A DNA stretch of 64,000 nucleotides from NORP309 sp964352735 (lineage in GTDB: Bacteria > Pseudomonadota > Gammaproteobacteria > Xanthomonadales > Marinicellaceae), in assembly GCA_964352735.1 (NCBI GenBank), contig CAYGTC010000019.1, positions 1 through 64,000 of the forward strand, given 5' to 3'. The stretch's first letter is position 1. Each line of letters starts with the position of its first letter. Shown in pieces: positions 24,901 to 33,906 of this stretch. A program made the position numbers and the translations under genes. The notes under the pieces were generated by a model that had not been told where the DNA came from, did no database searches, and worked only from the letters and a program-made list of their open reading frames with translations.

Positions 24901-26294
24901 ATGTATTGATACCATTGTTTGACTTGTTGATTCAAACTAGGCAATGACTTAGCTGATAAAACGAAGTGAACATGTTTGTCATGTCCCACCTGTTGTTTGA
25001 CCAGTTCCCGTTGCTCATATTTCTGTACAATCACATGACAACTGACACCGCCAAAACCGAACGAACTGATGCCAGCACAAGATTGTTGTCCAACATTGAG
25101 TTGACGACCGCTGGACAACTTTAAAGGACTATGCGACATATTTATGACTGGATTAATTTGCCTGAAATTCAGATTGGCAGGCGCATACCCTTTATTAAGT
25201 ACATACAATGATTTGATCAATCCAGCAATACCTGCCGCTGCTTCTAAATGACCAATATTGGGTTTAACAGTGCCAATAATGATATCAGACTGAGCCGCTT
25301 CATATACTCGAGTGAGCCCTTCCATTTCAACTGGATCACCCAATGGTGTTCCTGAACCATGTGCCTCAACATATCCCACATCAGCTATGCTTTTACCTGC
25401 ATTATTCAGAGCTTCACTGATCACATCAGCCTGTGCTTGTGCACATGGGGCGGTAATGGCTTTTCCAGATCCAATATGATTGATAGCAGAACCTTTAATG
25501 ACCCCATAGATATGATGCCCCATTTCTATGGCTTTTGACAATGGTTGTAATAGAATTGCAGCAACACCATCACCAGGAACATACCCATTGGCATCGTCTG
25601 AAAATGATTTACATTGGCCGTCAGGACTGAGCATGCCCGCTTGTGAAAAAACAATGTATTTTAATGGATCAGTATTGAGGTTCACTCCTGCTGCAATGGC
25701 ATAATCACACTCACCAAGAGTCAGTGCACTTTTGGCTTTGTGAATGGCCACCAACGATGAAGCACTTGCAGCATTAATAGAAATGCTTTCGCCACTTAAA
25801 TTCAATTGATGTGATATTCTATTGGCCAATATACAATGGTCATTACCTAATATGGCATAACGATTGTTGGCATTTTTATTTTTGCTGAGTGTTTGTAAAT
25901 AATCGGAGGTCATCGCACCAACATAAACTGAGGTTTTGGCCCTTTGCAATTTTTGCAAAGCAATGGCAGAGTCTTCTATGCAACGCCAACTCTCTTGTAA
26001 CAACAACCTTTGTTGAGGATCCATATTTCTCGCTTCCATAGGAGAAATATTAAAAAACTCATTATCAAAACTTTGGATATCCTCAATCAAGCCACACCAT
26101 TTGCTGATGCTTTTATCTGCCAAGTTAGGTTGCGAACTATAGTACTTGTCTATATTCCATCGATCTGAAGGAATTTCCCTGATCGATTGTTTTTCTGTTA
26201 ACAAATTGTCCCAAAATTTTTGATGATCACCAGCATCAGGAAATTGACAAGCCATGCCAACTACAGCAATGTCTTTTTCATTCAGCTTACTCAT
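9590..26294 (-). CDS. Giant trans-AT polyketide synthase (modules 1-4, up to the gap)
   Basis: Multimodular PKS with no working acyltransferase domain of its own, so malonyl units should come from the AT-ER protein encoded 46 bases upstream. From the ATG at 26294 the order is: KS1 with Ser177 in place of the active cysteine, a degenerate AT-like segment, ACP1 (Ser955); KS2 (Cys1183), DH1 (His1652), ACP2 (Ser1989), a DUF2156-like domain (about 2100-2430), a tryptophanase-like PLP domain (about 2480-2880, Lys2712); KS3 (Cys3117), DH2 (His3588), KR (about 3870-4290), ACP3 (Ser4422); KS4 (Cys4710), DH3 (His5189), ACP4 (Ser5509). The chain then enters the gap and continues to 7493. Before the gap it has about 5,570 residues. 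The whole protein should exceed 6,200. The start codon follows the AT-ER gene closely, so the two are probably one operon. ACP2-DUF-PLP lyase matches the DUF-SH arrangement of leinamycin-type synthases. Confidence 0.95.
12890..17440 (-). other. PKS module 3: KS-DH-KR-ACP
   Basis: KS3 carries VDTACSSSL (Cys3117), EAHGTGT and NIGHLEAAAG. DH2 has HIVDQLPTLP (His3588), again with Gln at the usual Gly position, and LDGAVQ. The KR shows the NADPH motif TGGMGGLG near 13985, CSSIAS and the catalytic tyrosine in SDYAAGN near 13555. AAGLIKDGF carries the aspartate associated with B-type KRs. ACP3 has YGFDSV (Ser4422). This is the only ketoreductase in the visible synthase. The module should give a beta-hydroxy or alkenyl intermediate. 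Confidence 0.88.
17650..23270 (-). other. PKS module 2: KS-DH-ACP-DUF2156-like-PLP lyase (DUF-SH type)
   Basis: KS2 is intact (DTACSSSM, ENHGTGT, NIGHLEAAAG). DH1 has HIVNQQAIAP, with Gln in place of the usual Gly, and keeps LDGALQ. ACP2 has YGIDSF. The DUF (about 19990-19010) shows GSKMRRLR, FSLGLTFG and FKNKYR, resembling DUF2156 GNAT-fold aminoacyl transferases. The last domain (about 18860-17650) matches tryptophanase/tyrosine phenol-lyase: GGCPVSLANLK, ENAYHISQHETEY and SLTKDFGSHTGG, with Lys2712 at the PLP lysine position (codon 18159-18161). In leinamycin synthase LnmJ a DUF plus a PLP cysteine lyase (SH) follow an ACP and cleave a cysteine adduct to leave a thiol. The same chemistry is inferred here. 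No KR is present in this module. Confidence 0.85.
23310..26294 (-). other. PKS module 1: KS(Ser)-degenerate AT-ACP, probable loading module
   Basis: KS1 covers about residues 5-440. The usual DTACSSS reads INAASASS, so the catalytic cysteine is serine (residue 177, codon 25764-25766). The two histidine motifs (EAHGSGT, NIGHLEAAAG) remain. A serine KS of this type occurs in the loading modules of nystatin and amphotericin synthases. Residues about 450-880 look like an eroded acyltransferase: an SYGQTHWAAL segment near residue 595 stands where GHSxGE should be, followed by AGVVSL. A post-AT linker SLPTYAFDRQKFW near 23650 is kept. ACP1 has GCDSM with Ser955. The inferred role is priming the chain, perhaps by decarboxylating ACP-bound malonate. 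Confidence 0.8.
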
Positions 26295-26340
26295 TTATTT
26301 TGCTCGAGAATATTTTCAATGAAAAAAACATTGATCGAGA

Positions 26341-28605
26341 TCATTTATTGCTCCTAAATTCATTGAGGGCGTGTTGATTATTTACATTATAAGTATTGGC
26401 TGCATCCATCAAATACTCAGCAATTTTATCTACATTTCTATTCTGCCACTTTTCAAATGGCCCTCCCTGAGCCCACTGGTTAAAAGCACCCATTGCTGGC
26501 CCACAATAAATTTGATAATTCTTTTGTTCTTTCTGATGCCCCTTAATGGCCAATTGTTTGGAATGATTGAAATACCATTGAAAGACCTTTAGCATTTTGA
26601 ATTTTTCATTGTTGTTGATTTCGTTTGTTTCTTGAGGCTCTGCATTTGCAATGATTTCCTCAATGACACTCTCACAATCACGTTGAAAAAAATGTTGTTC
26701 CATTTGTTTTTTGGTTTTTTGATCTATGTCTTCCAATCTTTGATACATCCTGTATAAATCATACAGTTTTTGTGCTCTTGCAGAGAAATAAGAGCCTTTA
26801 TTGACAATCTGAGATTTTGTACCTGATTCAAATAATTCACCTGACGGAATATAAGTCGTATCATCTGTACTGATGTTTTGTAAAATTTGTTTTACGTGAT
26901 CACTGATTTCTGCTTCAACAGTGCATTGATTAATAGATCCTGTGACGATAAAATCCGCACCCAAGGCAAATACCAAGGCAATGGACTCTGGTGTACCCAT
27001 TCCGCCACTTGAGCCAATTCTAACCTGTCCAGCATTTTTAAACATGTCAGCTTGTTTCTGACTGATCTGCTGACGTAACCTGATAATTTCTGGTAATTTA
27101 ATCATAGTTACTGCTTGATCATTAACCCATGCGCCATCGCCCAGCACACAGACATCATCAGCCATAGGAACTTTTTGACACATCTTGTATTGTTGATCAG
27201 TAATACTTTTTTCTTGTAAAAGCTTATCAAGTAAATGCTGTGGTGCAGGTTGCATGAATAATTCTGCCGTTCTCGAAGCAGCTGTTTTAATCAAAATTTT
27301 ATTGTTAATTGATAGTTTACCATTGTCCATGCTCAAGCCATTTGCACGATATTTAACCAACTCCAAACCCACTTGATCATAATTGGAGACTTCTATCACA
27401 CTGACTTTATGATCAATACACAAGTCAATTACCGTCATTTTTTTATGTGATCCACCAGTAAAGTAGTCTATATTGATTCCAAAATTCACATGAGTGGGGA
27501 GGCCTTTTTTTGTAGTAATTATCAATTGCTCTATTTTATTTAAAGGCAATCCGTGGCTGCCCAAAAATGCTAAAAATCCAGCGCGTGCCATTTTTGTCAC
27601 CAATTTTGCGGATGAAATACCATGACACATTGAACCCGCTATATAGGGGTGCTTAACAGCATAATCTATGAGAAATTGTTTTGACCCCAAACAGTTAAAC
27701 GCTGTTGACAATGGATGCTCCAATGATTTTTCGATGGGTAATTGATCATGCGATAAAGGTGAACAGTTTTTAAGAATGTCTGCATTCAGTTTGGTTAATA
27801 TCTGAGAAGGACCAACTTCAATAATTTCCTGAGCTTGATTTACAGCCATCAAGTAGCGAATTGACTGTGTCCATTGTACTGATCCTGTGAGTTGTTCAAT
27901 CAGCATCTGTTTTACTTTAGCGCCTTGATAAGGCAGACCTGTAATATTTGCAATCACTGGTATTTTCAACTCATAAAAGTTAAACTCATCAAGAAAATTT
28001 TGATAAGATTGTGCTGCGCTTTTCATATGACGTGAATGAAAGGCACCACTCACTTTTAATGGAATACAAAATACTTTTTCTTGATCAAATACATTTTTTG
28101 CTACATTAATGTCATCGAGTGTACCCGATAAAACCAGTTGCGAGGGAGAGTTGTAATTGGCAATATCAATGCTCTGTAGTTGACAACTTTCCAATATTTT
28201 TTTGATTTTCTTCTCATCTGAACGAATAACAGCAAGCATACCTCCACCAGTAGCTTGACTCATTAATTCACCACGTTTTTGCACCAACTTCAACCCTGTT
28301 TCGAAATCAAAAACTCCAGCTGCCAGCAACGCATTATATTCGCCCAAACTATGCCCAGCTAAAATATCTGGTTCTTGGTTTTTTTTAAGAAAATCATAGT
28401 AGCTCAATGCATTCACTGTAAAAAGCGCTGGTTGGGTAAATTGTGTTTCACTGAGAGAATTTTGAGGATCTTCGAGACATAACTGCTTTATTGAGTAGCC
28501 AAGAATCTTATTCGCAGATTCACACAAATCACTGTATTCATCAAATAAATGAGAACACATGCCTTTGTGCTGAGCTCCCTGACCAGGAAAAACAATTGTT
28601 GTCAT
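26341..28605 (-). CDS. Free-standing malonyl acyltransferase-enoylreductase (AT-ER) for trans-AT PKS
   Basis: Two-domain protein of 754 residues. The first 300 are a FabD-type acyltransferase: FPGQGAQ, GHSLGEY with the nucleophile Ser86, KRGELM and GAFHS, consistent with malonyl transfer. From about residue 310 it is a PfaD-type FMN-dependent enoylreductase (VNFGINIDYF, IGSSGGMGTPES, ALGADFIVTGS). The layout is that of PksE-like AT-ER proteins that load the ACPs of trans-AT synthases, and it explains why the large PKS lacks AT domains. The ER part could act in trans on an alkene left by one of the DH domains. It is the first gene of the visible operon, 46 bases before the PKS start. The ATG is preceded by TTTAGG, a modest ribosome binding site. 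Confidence 0.95.
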   Translation of the reverse strand: MTTIVFPGQGAQHKGMCSHLFDEYSDLCESANKILGYSIKQLCLEDPQNSLSETQFTQPALFTVNALSYYDFLKKNQEPDILAGHSLGEYNALLAAGVFDFETGLKLVQKRGELMSQATGGGMLAVIRSDEKKIKKILESCQLQSIDIANYNSPSQLVLSGTLDDINVAKNVFDQEKVFCIPLKVSGAFHSRHMKSAAQSYQNFLDEFNFYELKIPVIANITGLPYQGAKVKQMLIEQLTGSVQWTQSIRYLMAVNQAQEIIEVGPSQILTKLNADILKNCSPLSHDQLPIEKSLEHPLSTAFNCLGSKQFLIDYAVKHPYIAGSMCHGISSAKLVTKMARAGFLAFLGSHGLPLNKIEQLIITTKKGLPTHVNFGINIDYFTGGSHKKMTVIDLCIDHKVSVIEVSNYDQVGLELVKYRANGLSMDNGKLSINNKILIKTAASRTAELFMQPAPQHLLDKLLQEKSITDQQYKMCQKVPMADDVCVLGDGAWVNDQAVTMIKLPEIIRLRQQISQKQADMFKNAGQVRIGSSGGMGTPESIALVFALGADFIVTGSINQCTVEAEISDHVKQILQNISTDDTTYIPSGELFESGTKSQIVNKGSYFSARAQKLYDLYRMYQRLEDIDQKTKKQMEQHFFQRDCESVIEEIIANAEPQETNEINNNEKFKMLKVFQWYFNHSKQLAIKGHQKEQKNYQIYCGPAMGAFNQWAQGGPFEKWQNRNVDKIAEYLMDAANTYNVNNQHALNEFRSNK

Positions 28606-29406
28606 GAAACAGTACCTAAATTTTACTGGCGATTATTAAATCTCACTGTGCTAATACATTACGAGTTCATATTGATTTTCTCTGTATTTATGACCAATAG
28701 CATGAGTAGAGTTTTGTTAGGTCAAAACTTATGTAAATTAGAGTGCTTTATTTCTGTTAATTTTTAAATTATTTTTTACTGTACTAAAAAGCATTAATAT
28801 ACAAAAATGGTAAGTCAGATTAATAATAGTGGGTATTAGATTCTAAAACTAATCAATTTTCATGTCAACGATTTGAATACAGGTCTGTACAAATAAAACC
28901 AATGAAAATTTATTAAAGAGCAAACCAGCAAAAAAGAACAAAATATCCATTTATGAATTTCAAGAATACAAAATAGCATTAATTATTGATTTTATTATGT
29001 TACTTTATAAATTTAAAAAAATTTGAGTCTATTTTTAATGTATAAAATCCGTGATCGCACATTGGATCAATAATTTTATACAGAATACTTAACTTTAAAA
29101 AACACATAACTTTACATAAAAAATCAAACCAGTATCATCTGCGTTCTTTTCATGAAACTTTGTACAAATTTAAAAATTGATACAATAGATTGACTTGTAA
29201 AATACTGATGAAGTAAAAATAAGAAATTACAAAACTGATCACTTGAGCCTATGTAACTCAAAGCATCAATAAAGACATTATGGTATAAAGCTGGTTTCGT
29301 TAATTTTGTATGTATCACAGTCATGCACATTGAAAACATACAATACGCATGACTGAAAATATTTCAATTTGAAAGGAGTATTAATTTACAAGAACAGCAT
29401 GTAAAC
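28606..29406. promoter_or_regulatory. 800-bp AT-rich spacer upstream of the PKS operon
   Basis: Very AT-rich stretch between the MerR gene stop and the AT-ER start, with no convincing gene. On the minus strand a TTGACC hexamer (28720-28725) could be a -35 box for the PKS operon, but the matching -10 (TGCTAT at 17 bases) is poor. A quasi-palindrome TTTTAGTACAGTAAAA lies near 28770-28785 and could be an operator. This spacer is the boundary between the biosynthetic cluster and the translation operon. No tRNA, integrase or IS was seen. Confidence 0.35.
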
Positions 29407-29760
29407 TTATTTCAGAATATTTAAAATCTCTTCTAACTCAATTCTAGTTTGATTGATCACTTGATAAGATTTACTGGCATCTTTTTCGTTTGTGCTACCA
29501 TCAAGTTTAATTCGCGCGCCACTGATGGTATAACCATGTTCATATAGTAAACTACGAATTTGACGTATCATTATTACATCATGTCTTTGGTAATACCTTC
29601 TGTTCCCTCTCCTTTTCACAGGTTTAAGATTCGGAAACTCATTTTCCCAATACCTCAAAACATGAGGTTTAACATCGCACAATGTACTTACTTCACCTAT
29701 GGTAAAATAACGTTTTGCTGGGATTGATGGTAGTGTTTTATTATGTCCTTGATCCAGCAT
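29407..29760 (-). CDS. MerR-family transcriptional regulator downstream of ihfA
   Basis: 117-residue protein with a MerR-type winged helix near residues 15-85. YFTIGEVSTLCDVKPHVLRYWE is the helix-turn-helix; RGNRRYY and the following helix form the wing region. There is no long C-terminal effector domain, only a short tail. Small MerR-like genes directly after ihfA are common in gammaproteobacteria and their targets are mostly unknown. The start codon lies inside the 3' end of ihfA (20-base overlap), so the two are translationally linked. It is the last gene of the thrS-ihfA operon. Confidence 0.88.
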   Translation of the reverse strand: MLDQGHNKTLPSIPAKRYFTIGEVSTLCDVKPHVLRYWENEFPNLKPVKRRGNRRYYQRHDVIMIRQIRSLLYEHGYTISGARIKLDGSTNEKDASKSYQVINQTRIELEEILNILK

Positions 29761-30040
29761 AAGCTTCGATTGTATCTCTTATTTTTTGACCTGGTTTAAA
29801 TGCAACAATTCTTCTTGGAGGAATGGCAACTTCTTCTAGTGTTTTAGGGTTTCTACCTGGACGTCCTTTCTTATCCCTGAGCTCAAAATTTCCGAACCCA
29901 GACAACTTGACATCTTTTCCATCAACAAGAATATCTTTTATGGCGTTGAAAAAAGCATCTACAAATTCATTTGCTTCACATTTATTCAACCCAACATCCA
30001 TATATAGCGCTTCAGCTAAATCTGTTTTAGTTACTGACAT
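29741..30040 (-). CDS. ihfA: Integration host factor subunit alpha
   Basis: 99-residue DNA-bending protein of the HU/IHF family; with IHF-beta (encoded at 51339-51656) it forms the heterodimer that bends DNA in recombination, replication and transcription. The beta-arm motif GRNPKT is present, and the N-terminal TKTDLAEAL is typical of the alpha subunit. Its ATG overlaps the pheT stop by one base (TAATG), as in other gammaproteobacteria where pheT and ihfA are co-transcribed. Confidence 0.96.
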   Translation of the reverse strand: MSVTKTDLAEALYMDVGLNKCEANEFVDAFFNAIKDILVDGKDVKLSGFGNFELRDKKGRPGRNPKTLEEVAIPPRRIVAFKPGQKIRDTIEAYAGSRT

Positions 30041-32412
30041 TAATGTCCTCGGATTTCTACGTCTAAATTTTCTTTTATAGAAGATACCACTTTAGATAAC
30101 AGTTTGTCCACTTCTTTATCCTCAAATGTCGAATTTTGTTGTTGCAGTATCACCCCAACCGCCAAACTTCGTTTGCCACTTTGTATGTTTTCCCCTTGGT
30201 ACTTATCAAAGACAAAACAGTCTACCATAAGTTCGCCCAATTCTTGACTGATGATATCGTTGATTTGTTGATAACTGATGTTATCATCCACAATCATAGC
30301 AATATCACGTCTTACTGAAGGAAACTTTGAAACTTCATGAAATTCAGGCAATAATGTATCCATGATATTTTTCATATGTAATTCAAAAGCATAGACTTCT
30401 TTCTTAATGCCAATTTTAGCACAAACTTGCGGATGCACCTGACCAATCCAGCCAATACATTGATCATCCAACATCACTTCAGCTTGTCGACCAGGATGCA
30501 AAAATTCATGCTTACTTTGTTTGAAATAATAGGAAGCTTTAGTATTATCTAAAAGCGCTTCTAAATCTCCTTTACAATCATAAAAATCAACACCATCTTT
30601 AATCTGAGCCCAATGCTCAGTATGGCGCCTTCCCGTTAAAACAGCAATGAGTTTATCATCTTCAATAATATCATTAAATTTATGAAACACTTTACCAGAC
30701 TCAAAAAATTTGATGCTGTCATTTTGACGCCTCAAATTGTATTTAAGGCTTTGCATCATACCAGGCAATAGACTGGTTCTCATGATCGCAAATTCTTCAG
30801 TCAATGGATTTTTTAATTTAATAGCCCCATCCATTAAGCCATATGCTTGTAATTGCTTTTCTGAAATAAAACTATAATTAATGGCTTCATGATATCCCAA
30901 AACATTTAATTGGGACTTTATACTGGTTTGACTGATGATGTTTTCTGGCAATTGCATGACAACACTTTCACTGAATAAATTTTTGGATGGCATTTTGTCA
31001 TAACCAATAATCCTTACCACCTCTTCAATCAAGTCTTCTGGTATATTGATATCAAAACGACTTGAAGCAGGCGTCACTTGCCATTTGTCATCATCATATT
31101 CAACCTGCATATGCAAACCTGTTAAAATATCAGTAACTGTATGAGGGTCTACTTCAAAACCCAAAACACGCAATAACTTGTCTTGGCTTAATGTGATTGT
31201 TTGTCTCAATGGCAACTGTTCTGTAACTGTTTGCTCAACAATTTCACCCACTTCACCACCACATATTTCCACAATCAATTGTGTAGCACGGTGCATGGCC
31301 TGTCTTTGCAATAATGGGTCAACCCCTCGCTCAAATCGATGGGCAGATTCAGTATGTATACCCAAATCTCTTGATTTACCCATGATGGTTGCAGGATCGA
31401 AAAATGCCGACTCCAACACTATATCCCTGGTATCTGATTCAACACCACTGTTTTGCCCGCCCATTACACCTGCAATGGCCAAGTATTTATCTTGATCAGC
31501 AATCATCAAAAAGGATTCGTTAAGCTCTACGTCTTTACCATCCAACAAGGTAATTCTATCACCTTTAGAGGCCATTTTTACGATGATCGAACCACTGATA
31601 GCCGCCTTATCAAATCCATGCATGGGCTGGCCTAACTCAAGCATTACATAGTTGGTCACATCCACCACTGGATGAATGGCTCTAATGCCTCCTCTTCGTA
31701 ATTTTTCCTGCATCCACATCGGCGTTTCAACAGTATTATCGATATTGTTTATCACTCGACATAAATAACTTGGGCATTGTTTTACAGCCTCTACATTGAC
31801 TTCAATTTTTTCTTCATGTGTGGCAGTTTTTTTAACTATTGTTGGCATCGTTATTGCGCTATTATTCAAGCAGGCCACATCAATGGCAATACCCTTAACA
31901 CTAAAACAATCAGCTCTATTTGGGGTTAAATCAATATCTATGATGTTATCATTCAATTGTAAATAACTCCTGATATCCTCGCCAACTGGCGCTGATGAGG
32001 GCAATTCTAAGAGCCCAGAATGATCATCGCTCAGACCTAACTCTACATTTGAGCACAACATTCCAAAAGACTCTAAACCCCGCAGTTTTGATTTTTTAAT
32101 CTTAAATCCACCGGGTAGTAACGCACCTATTTTTGCCAATGGTGCTTTCAATCCGACTTTGACATTTGGCGCCCCACAAACAATTTGTAGTGAGGTATCC
32201 GCACCTGTATTGACTGTACAAACATTCAATTTATCTGCATCGGGGTGTTTTTCAAGACCAATAATTTCAGCTACGATCACTTCGGTAAAATCGCCGGCTG
32301 CTGGTAACACTTCATCAACTTCTAATCCCAACATCGTCAATTGCTCTGCCAATGTTTCTGTTGACACATCAGGATTAACCCATTCTCTTAACCATTGTTC
32401 ACTTATTTTCAT
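30040..32412 (-). CDS. pheT: Phenylalanyl-tRNA synthetase beta subunit
   Basis: 790 residues, normal length. With PheS it forms the alpha2beta2 enzyme charging tRNA-Phe. The N-terminus (MKISEQWLREWVNPDVS) is the family start. An OB-fold tRNA-binding region lies around residues 40-150, B3/B4 editing and B5 domains follow, the catalytic-like core is around 480-680, and a ferredoxin-like anticodon-binding domain closes the protein (FPSVRRDIAM, then VDCFVFDKYQG). It sits 18 bases after pheS and overlaps ihfA by one base. Confidence 0.97.
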   Translation of the reverse strand: MKISEQWLREWVNPDVSTETLAEQLTMLGLEVDEVLPAAGDFTEVIVAEIIGLEKHPDADKLNVCTVNTGADTSLQIVCGAPNVKVGLKAPLAKIGALLPGGFKIKKSKLRGLESFGMLCSNVELGLSDDHSGLLELPSSAPVGEDIRSYLQLNDNIIDIDLTPNRADCFSVKGIAIDVACLNNSAITMPTIVKKTATHEEKIEVNVEAVKQCPSYLCRVINNIDNTVETPMWMQEKLRRGGIRAIHPVVDVTNYVMLELGQPMHGFDKAAISGSIIVKMASKGDRITLLDGKDVELNESFLMIADQDKYLAIAGVMGGQNSGVESDTRDIVLESAFFDPATIMGKSRDLGIHTESAHRFERGVDPLLQRQAMHRATQLIVEICGGEVGEIVEQTVTEQLPLRQTITLSQDKLLRVLGFEVDPHTVTDILTGLHMQVEYDDDKWQVTPASSRFDINIPEDLIEEVVRIIGYDKMPSKNLFSESVVMQLPENIISQTSIKSQLNVLGYHEAINYSFISEKQLQAYGLMDGAIKLKNPLTEEFAIMRTSLLPGMMQSLKYNLRRQNDSIKFFESGKVFHKFNDIIEDDKLIAVLTGRRHTEHWAQIKDGVDFYDCKGDLEALLDNTKASYYFKQSKHEFLHPGRQAEVMLDDQCIGWIGQVHPQVCAKIGIKKEVYAFELHMKNIMDTLLPEFHEVSKFPSVRRDIAMIVDDNISYQQINDIISQELGELMVDCFVFDKYQGENIQSGKRSLAVGVILQQQNSTFEDKEVDKLLSKVVSSIKENLDVEIRGH

Positions 32413-32430
32413 TGTTACTTACCTGATGTT

Positions 32431-33426
32431 TTATTTAAATTGCTTTAAAAAAGCAATATCATTTTCAAAAAATTGTCTTAAATCATTGACCCCATAACGC
32501 AACATGGCAAATCGCTCCACGCCAAGTCCAAATGCAAATCCCGTGTATTTTTCCGGATCAATACCACCAGCTTTTAAGACATTGGGGTGCACCATTCCAC
32601 AGCCCAAAACTTCTAACCAGCCACTGCTGCCATCTTCTTTCAACCACTCAACATCGACTTCTGCCGAAGGTTCAGTAAATGGAAAATACGACGGCCTTAA
32701 TTTTATTTTCAGGTCCTTCTCAAAGAAGGCATTGACAAATTGATTAAGCACCCCTTTTAAACTTGCAAAAGTTATGGTTTCACCAATCACCAATCCTTCC
32801 ACTTGATGAAACATTGGTGTATGAGTTTGATCTGAATCACTGCGATAAACCCGACCAGGCGCAATGATTTTTATTGGTGGACTCATGTCTTTCATGGCAC
32901 GAATTTGCACGGGTGATGTATGAGTTCTCAATAGATGACCATCATTAAACCAAAAGGTATCATGCATGGTTCTTGCCGGATGATGAGCTGGAAAATTCAG
33001 GGCTTCAAAATTGTGATAATCATCTTCTATCTCAGGCCCAGTTTTCACTTCAAAACCAAGCCCCGCAAATAATGTAACAATACGATTCATGGTTCTCGTT
33101 ACAGGGTGAAGATTGCCATTGCGTTTTTTCCTACCTGGCAATGTAATATCAACTGATTCTGCATTGAGTTGTTGCTCCATTGCTTTTTGTTGCAACAGTT
33201 CTCTGCGTGCTTGAATGGCTTTCTGTAACTGCCCTTTCGCCTTATTAATTTCAACACCCGCTTCTCGCCTTTGATCAGCCGGCAAACTTCCCAATTGCTT
33301 GAGTTGAGAGGTAATGGTGCCTTTTTTACCTAAATAAGCCACACGAATGTCTTCTAATGCCTGATTATCACTGGCTGAATGAATTTCAGATAATGCTTTA
33401 TCTAAAAGTTGATTGAGATTTTCCAC
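32431..33426 (-). CDS. pheS: Phenylalanyl-tRNA synthetase alpha subunit
   Basis: 331 residues, class II synthetase catalytic subunit. An N-terminal coiled coil (about 1-85) contacts tRNA. The catalytic domain holds the class II motifs: HPARTMHDTFW, LLRTHTSPVQIRAM, GRVYRSDSDQTHTPMFHQVEG and GFAFGLGVERFAMLRYG. The start is a GTG at 33424-33426 with an AGGTGA ribosome binding site upstream. The ATG frames further upstream do not read in phase. A terminator-like hairpin separates it from rplT. Confidence 0.97.
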   Translation of the reverse strand: MENLNQLLDKALSEIHSASDNQALEDIRVAYLGKKGTITSQLKQLGSLPADQRREAGVEINKAKGQLQKAIQARRELLQQKAMEQQLNAESVDITLPGRKKRNGNLHPVTRTMNRIVTLFAGLGFEVKTGPEIEDDYHNFEALNFPAHHPARTMHDTFWFNDGHLLRTHTSPVQIRAMKDMSPPIKIIAPGRVYRSDSDQTHTPMFHQVEGLVIGETITFASLKGVLNQFVNAFFEKDLKIKLRPSYFPFTEPSAEVDVEWLKEDGSSGWLEVLGCGMVHPNVLKAGGIDPEKYTGFAFGLGVERFAMLRYGVNDLRQFFENDIAFLKQFK

Positions 33427-33470
33427 GGTTCACCTGTTGGATGTCATTAATATAGAGAAAATTTTTCATA

Positions 33471-33518
33471 AAAAAAGGGAAACAACTGACCAGCATTCGC
33501 TGATAAGCTAATTTCCCT
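33471..33518 (-). terminator. Hairpin plus U-tract between rplT and pheS
   Basis: On the minus strand AGGGAAA-type arms (33512-33518 with 33476-33482) enclose an inner CAGC-GAAT-GCTG hairpin and are followed by seven Ts. This is a typical intrinsic terminator. It lies 22 bases after the rplT stop and about 45 before pheS, the position of the pheST attenuator in enteric bacteria. No leader peptide with Phe codons precedes it. Confidence 0.75.
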
Positions 33519-33539
33519 TCTTTAAAGATTATGGTTTTT

Positions 33540-33893
33540 TTATAAGGCTGACTTGGCCAATTCTGCAACTGCTGCAAAACCTGCTTTGTCATGAACTGCC
33601 ATATCTGCCAATACTTTACGATCTAAAGAGACATTAGCTTTCTTAAGACCGTTAATAAATCGTGAATAAGACATACCATTATTTCTTGCTGCCGCGTTAA
33701 TACGTGTGATCCATAATGCTCTAAATTGGCGTTTGCGTTGCTTTCTATCACGATAAGCATATTGACCAGCTTTGATCACTGCTTGCTTTGCGACGCGATA
33801 AACTTTTCTGCGTGCGTTATAATAACCTTTTGCCAATTTCAGGATTTTTTTGTGGCGTCTTCTTGCTGTTACGCCTCTTTTAACTCTTGCCAT
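33540..33893 (-). CDS. rplT: 50S ribosomal protein L20
   Basis: 117 residues, full length. Basic N-terminal helix (MARVKRGVTARRRHKKILK) and the family core RKRQFRALWITRINAAAR. It assembles early on 23S rRNA. In E. coli L20 also represses rpmI-rplT translation through the mRNA leader. It follows rpmI by 13 bases. Confidence 0.98.
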   Translation of the reverse strand: MARVKRGVTARRRHKKILKLAKGYYNARRKVYRVAKQAVIKAGQYAYRDRKQRKRQFRALWITRINAAARNNGMSYSRFINGLKKANVSLDRKVLADMAVHDKAGFAAVAELAKSAL

Positions 33894-33906
33894 TTCTCAA
33901 CTCTCC

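Noticed and set aside
29124..29339. 71-codon minus-strand ORF between the MerR gene and the PKS operon
   Set aside because: AT-rich, no recognisable motif, no ribosome binding site; probably chance.
33398..33592. Phe-containing peptide overlapping the rplT-pheS terminator as a pheL-type leader
   Set aside because: Its Phe codons fall in the 3' arm and T-tract of the terminator, too late to control it, and it overruns the pheS start.
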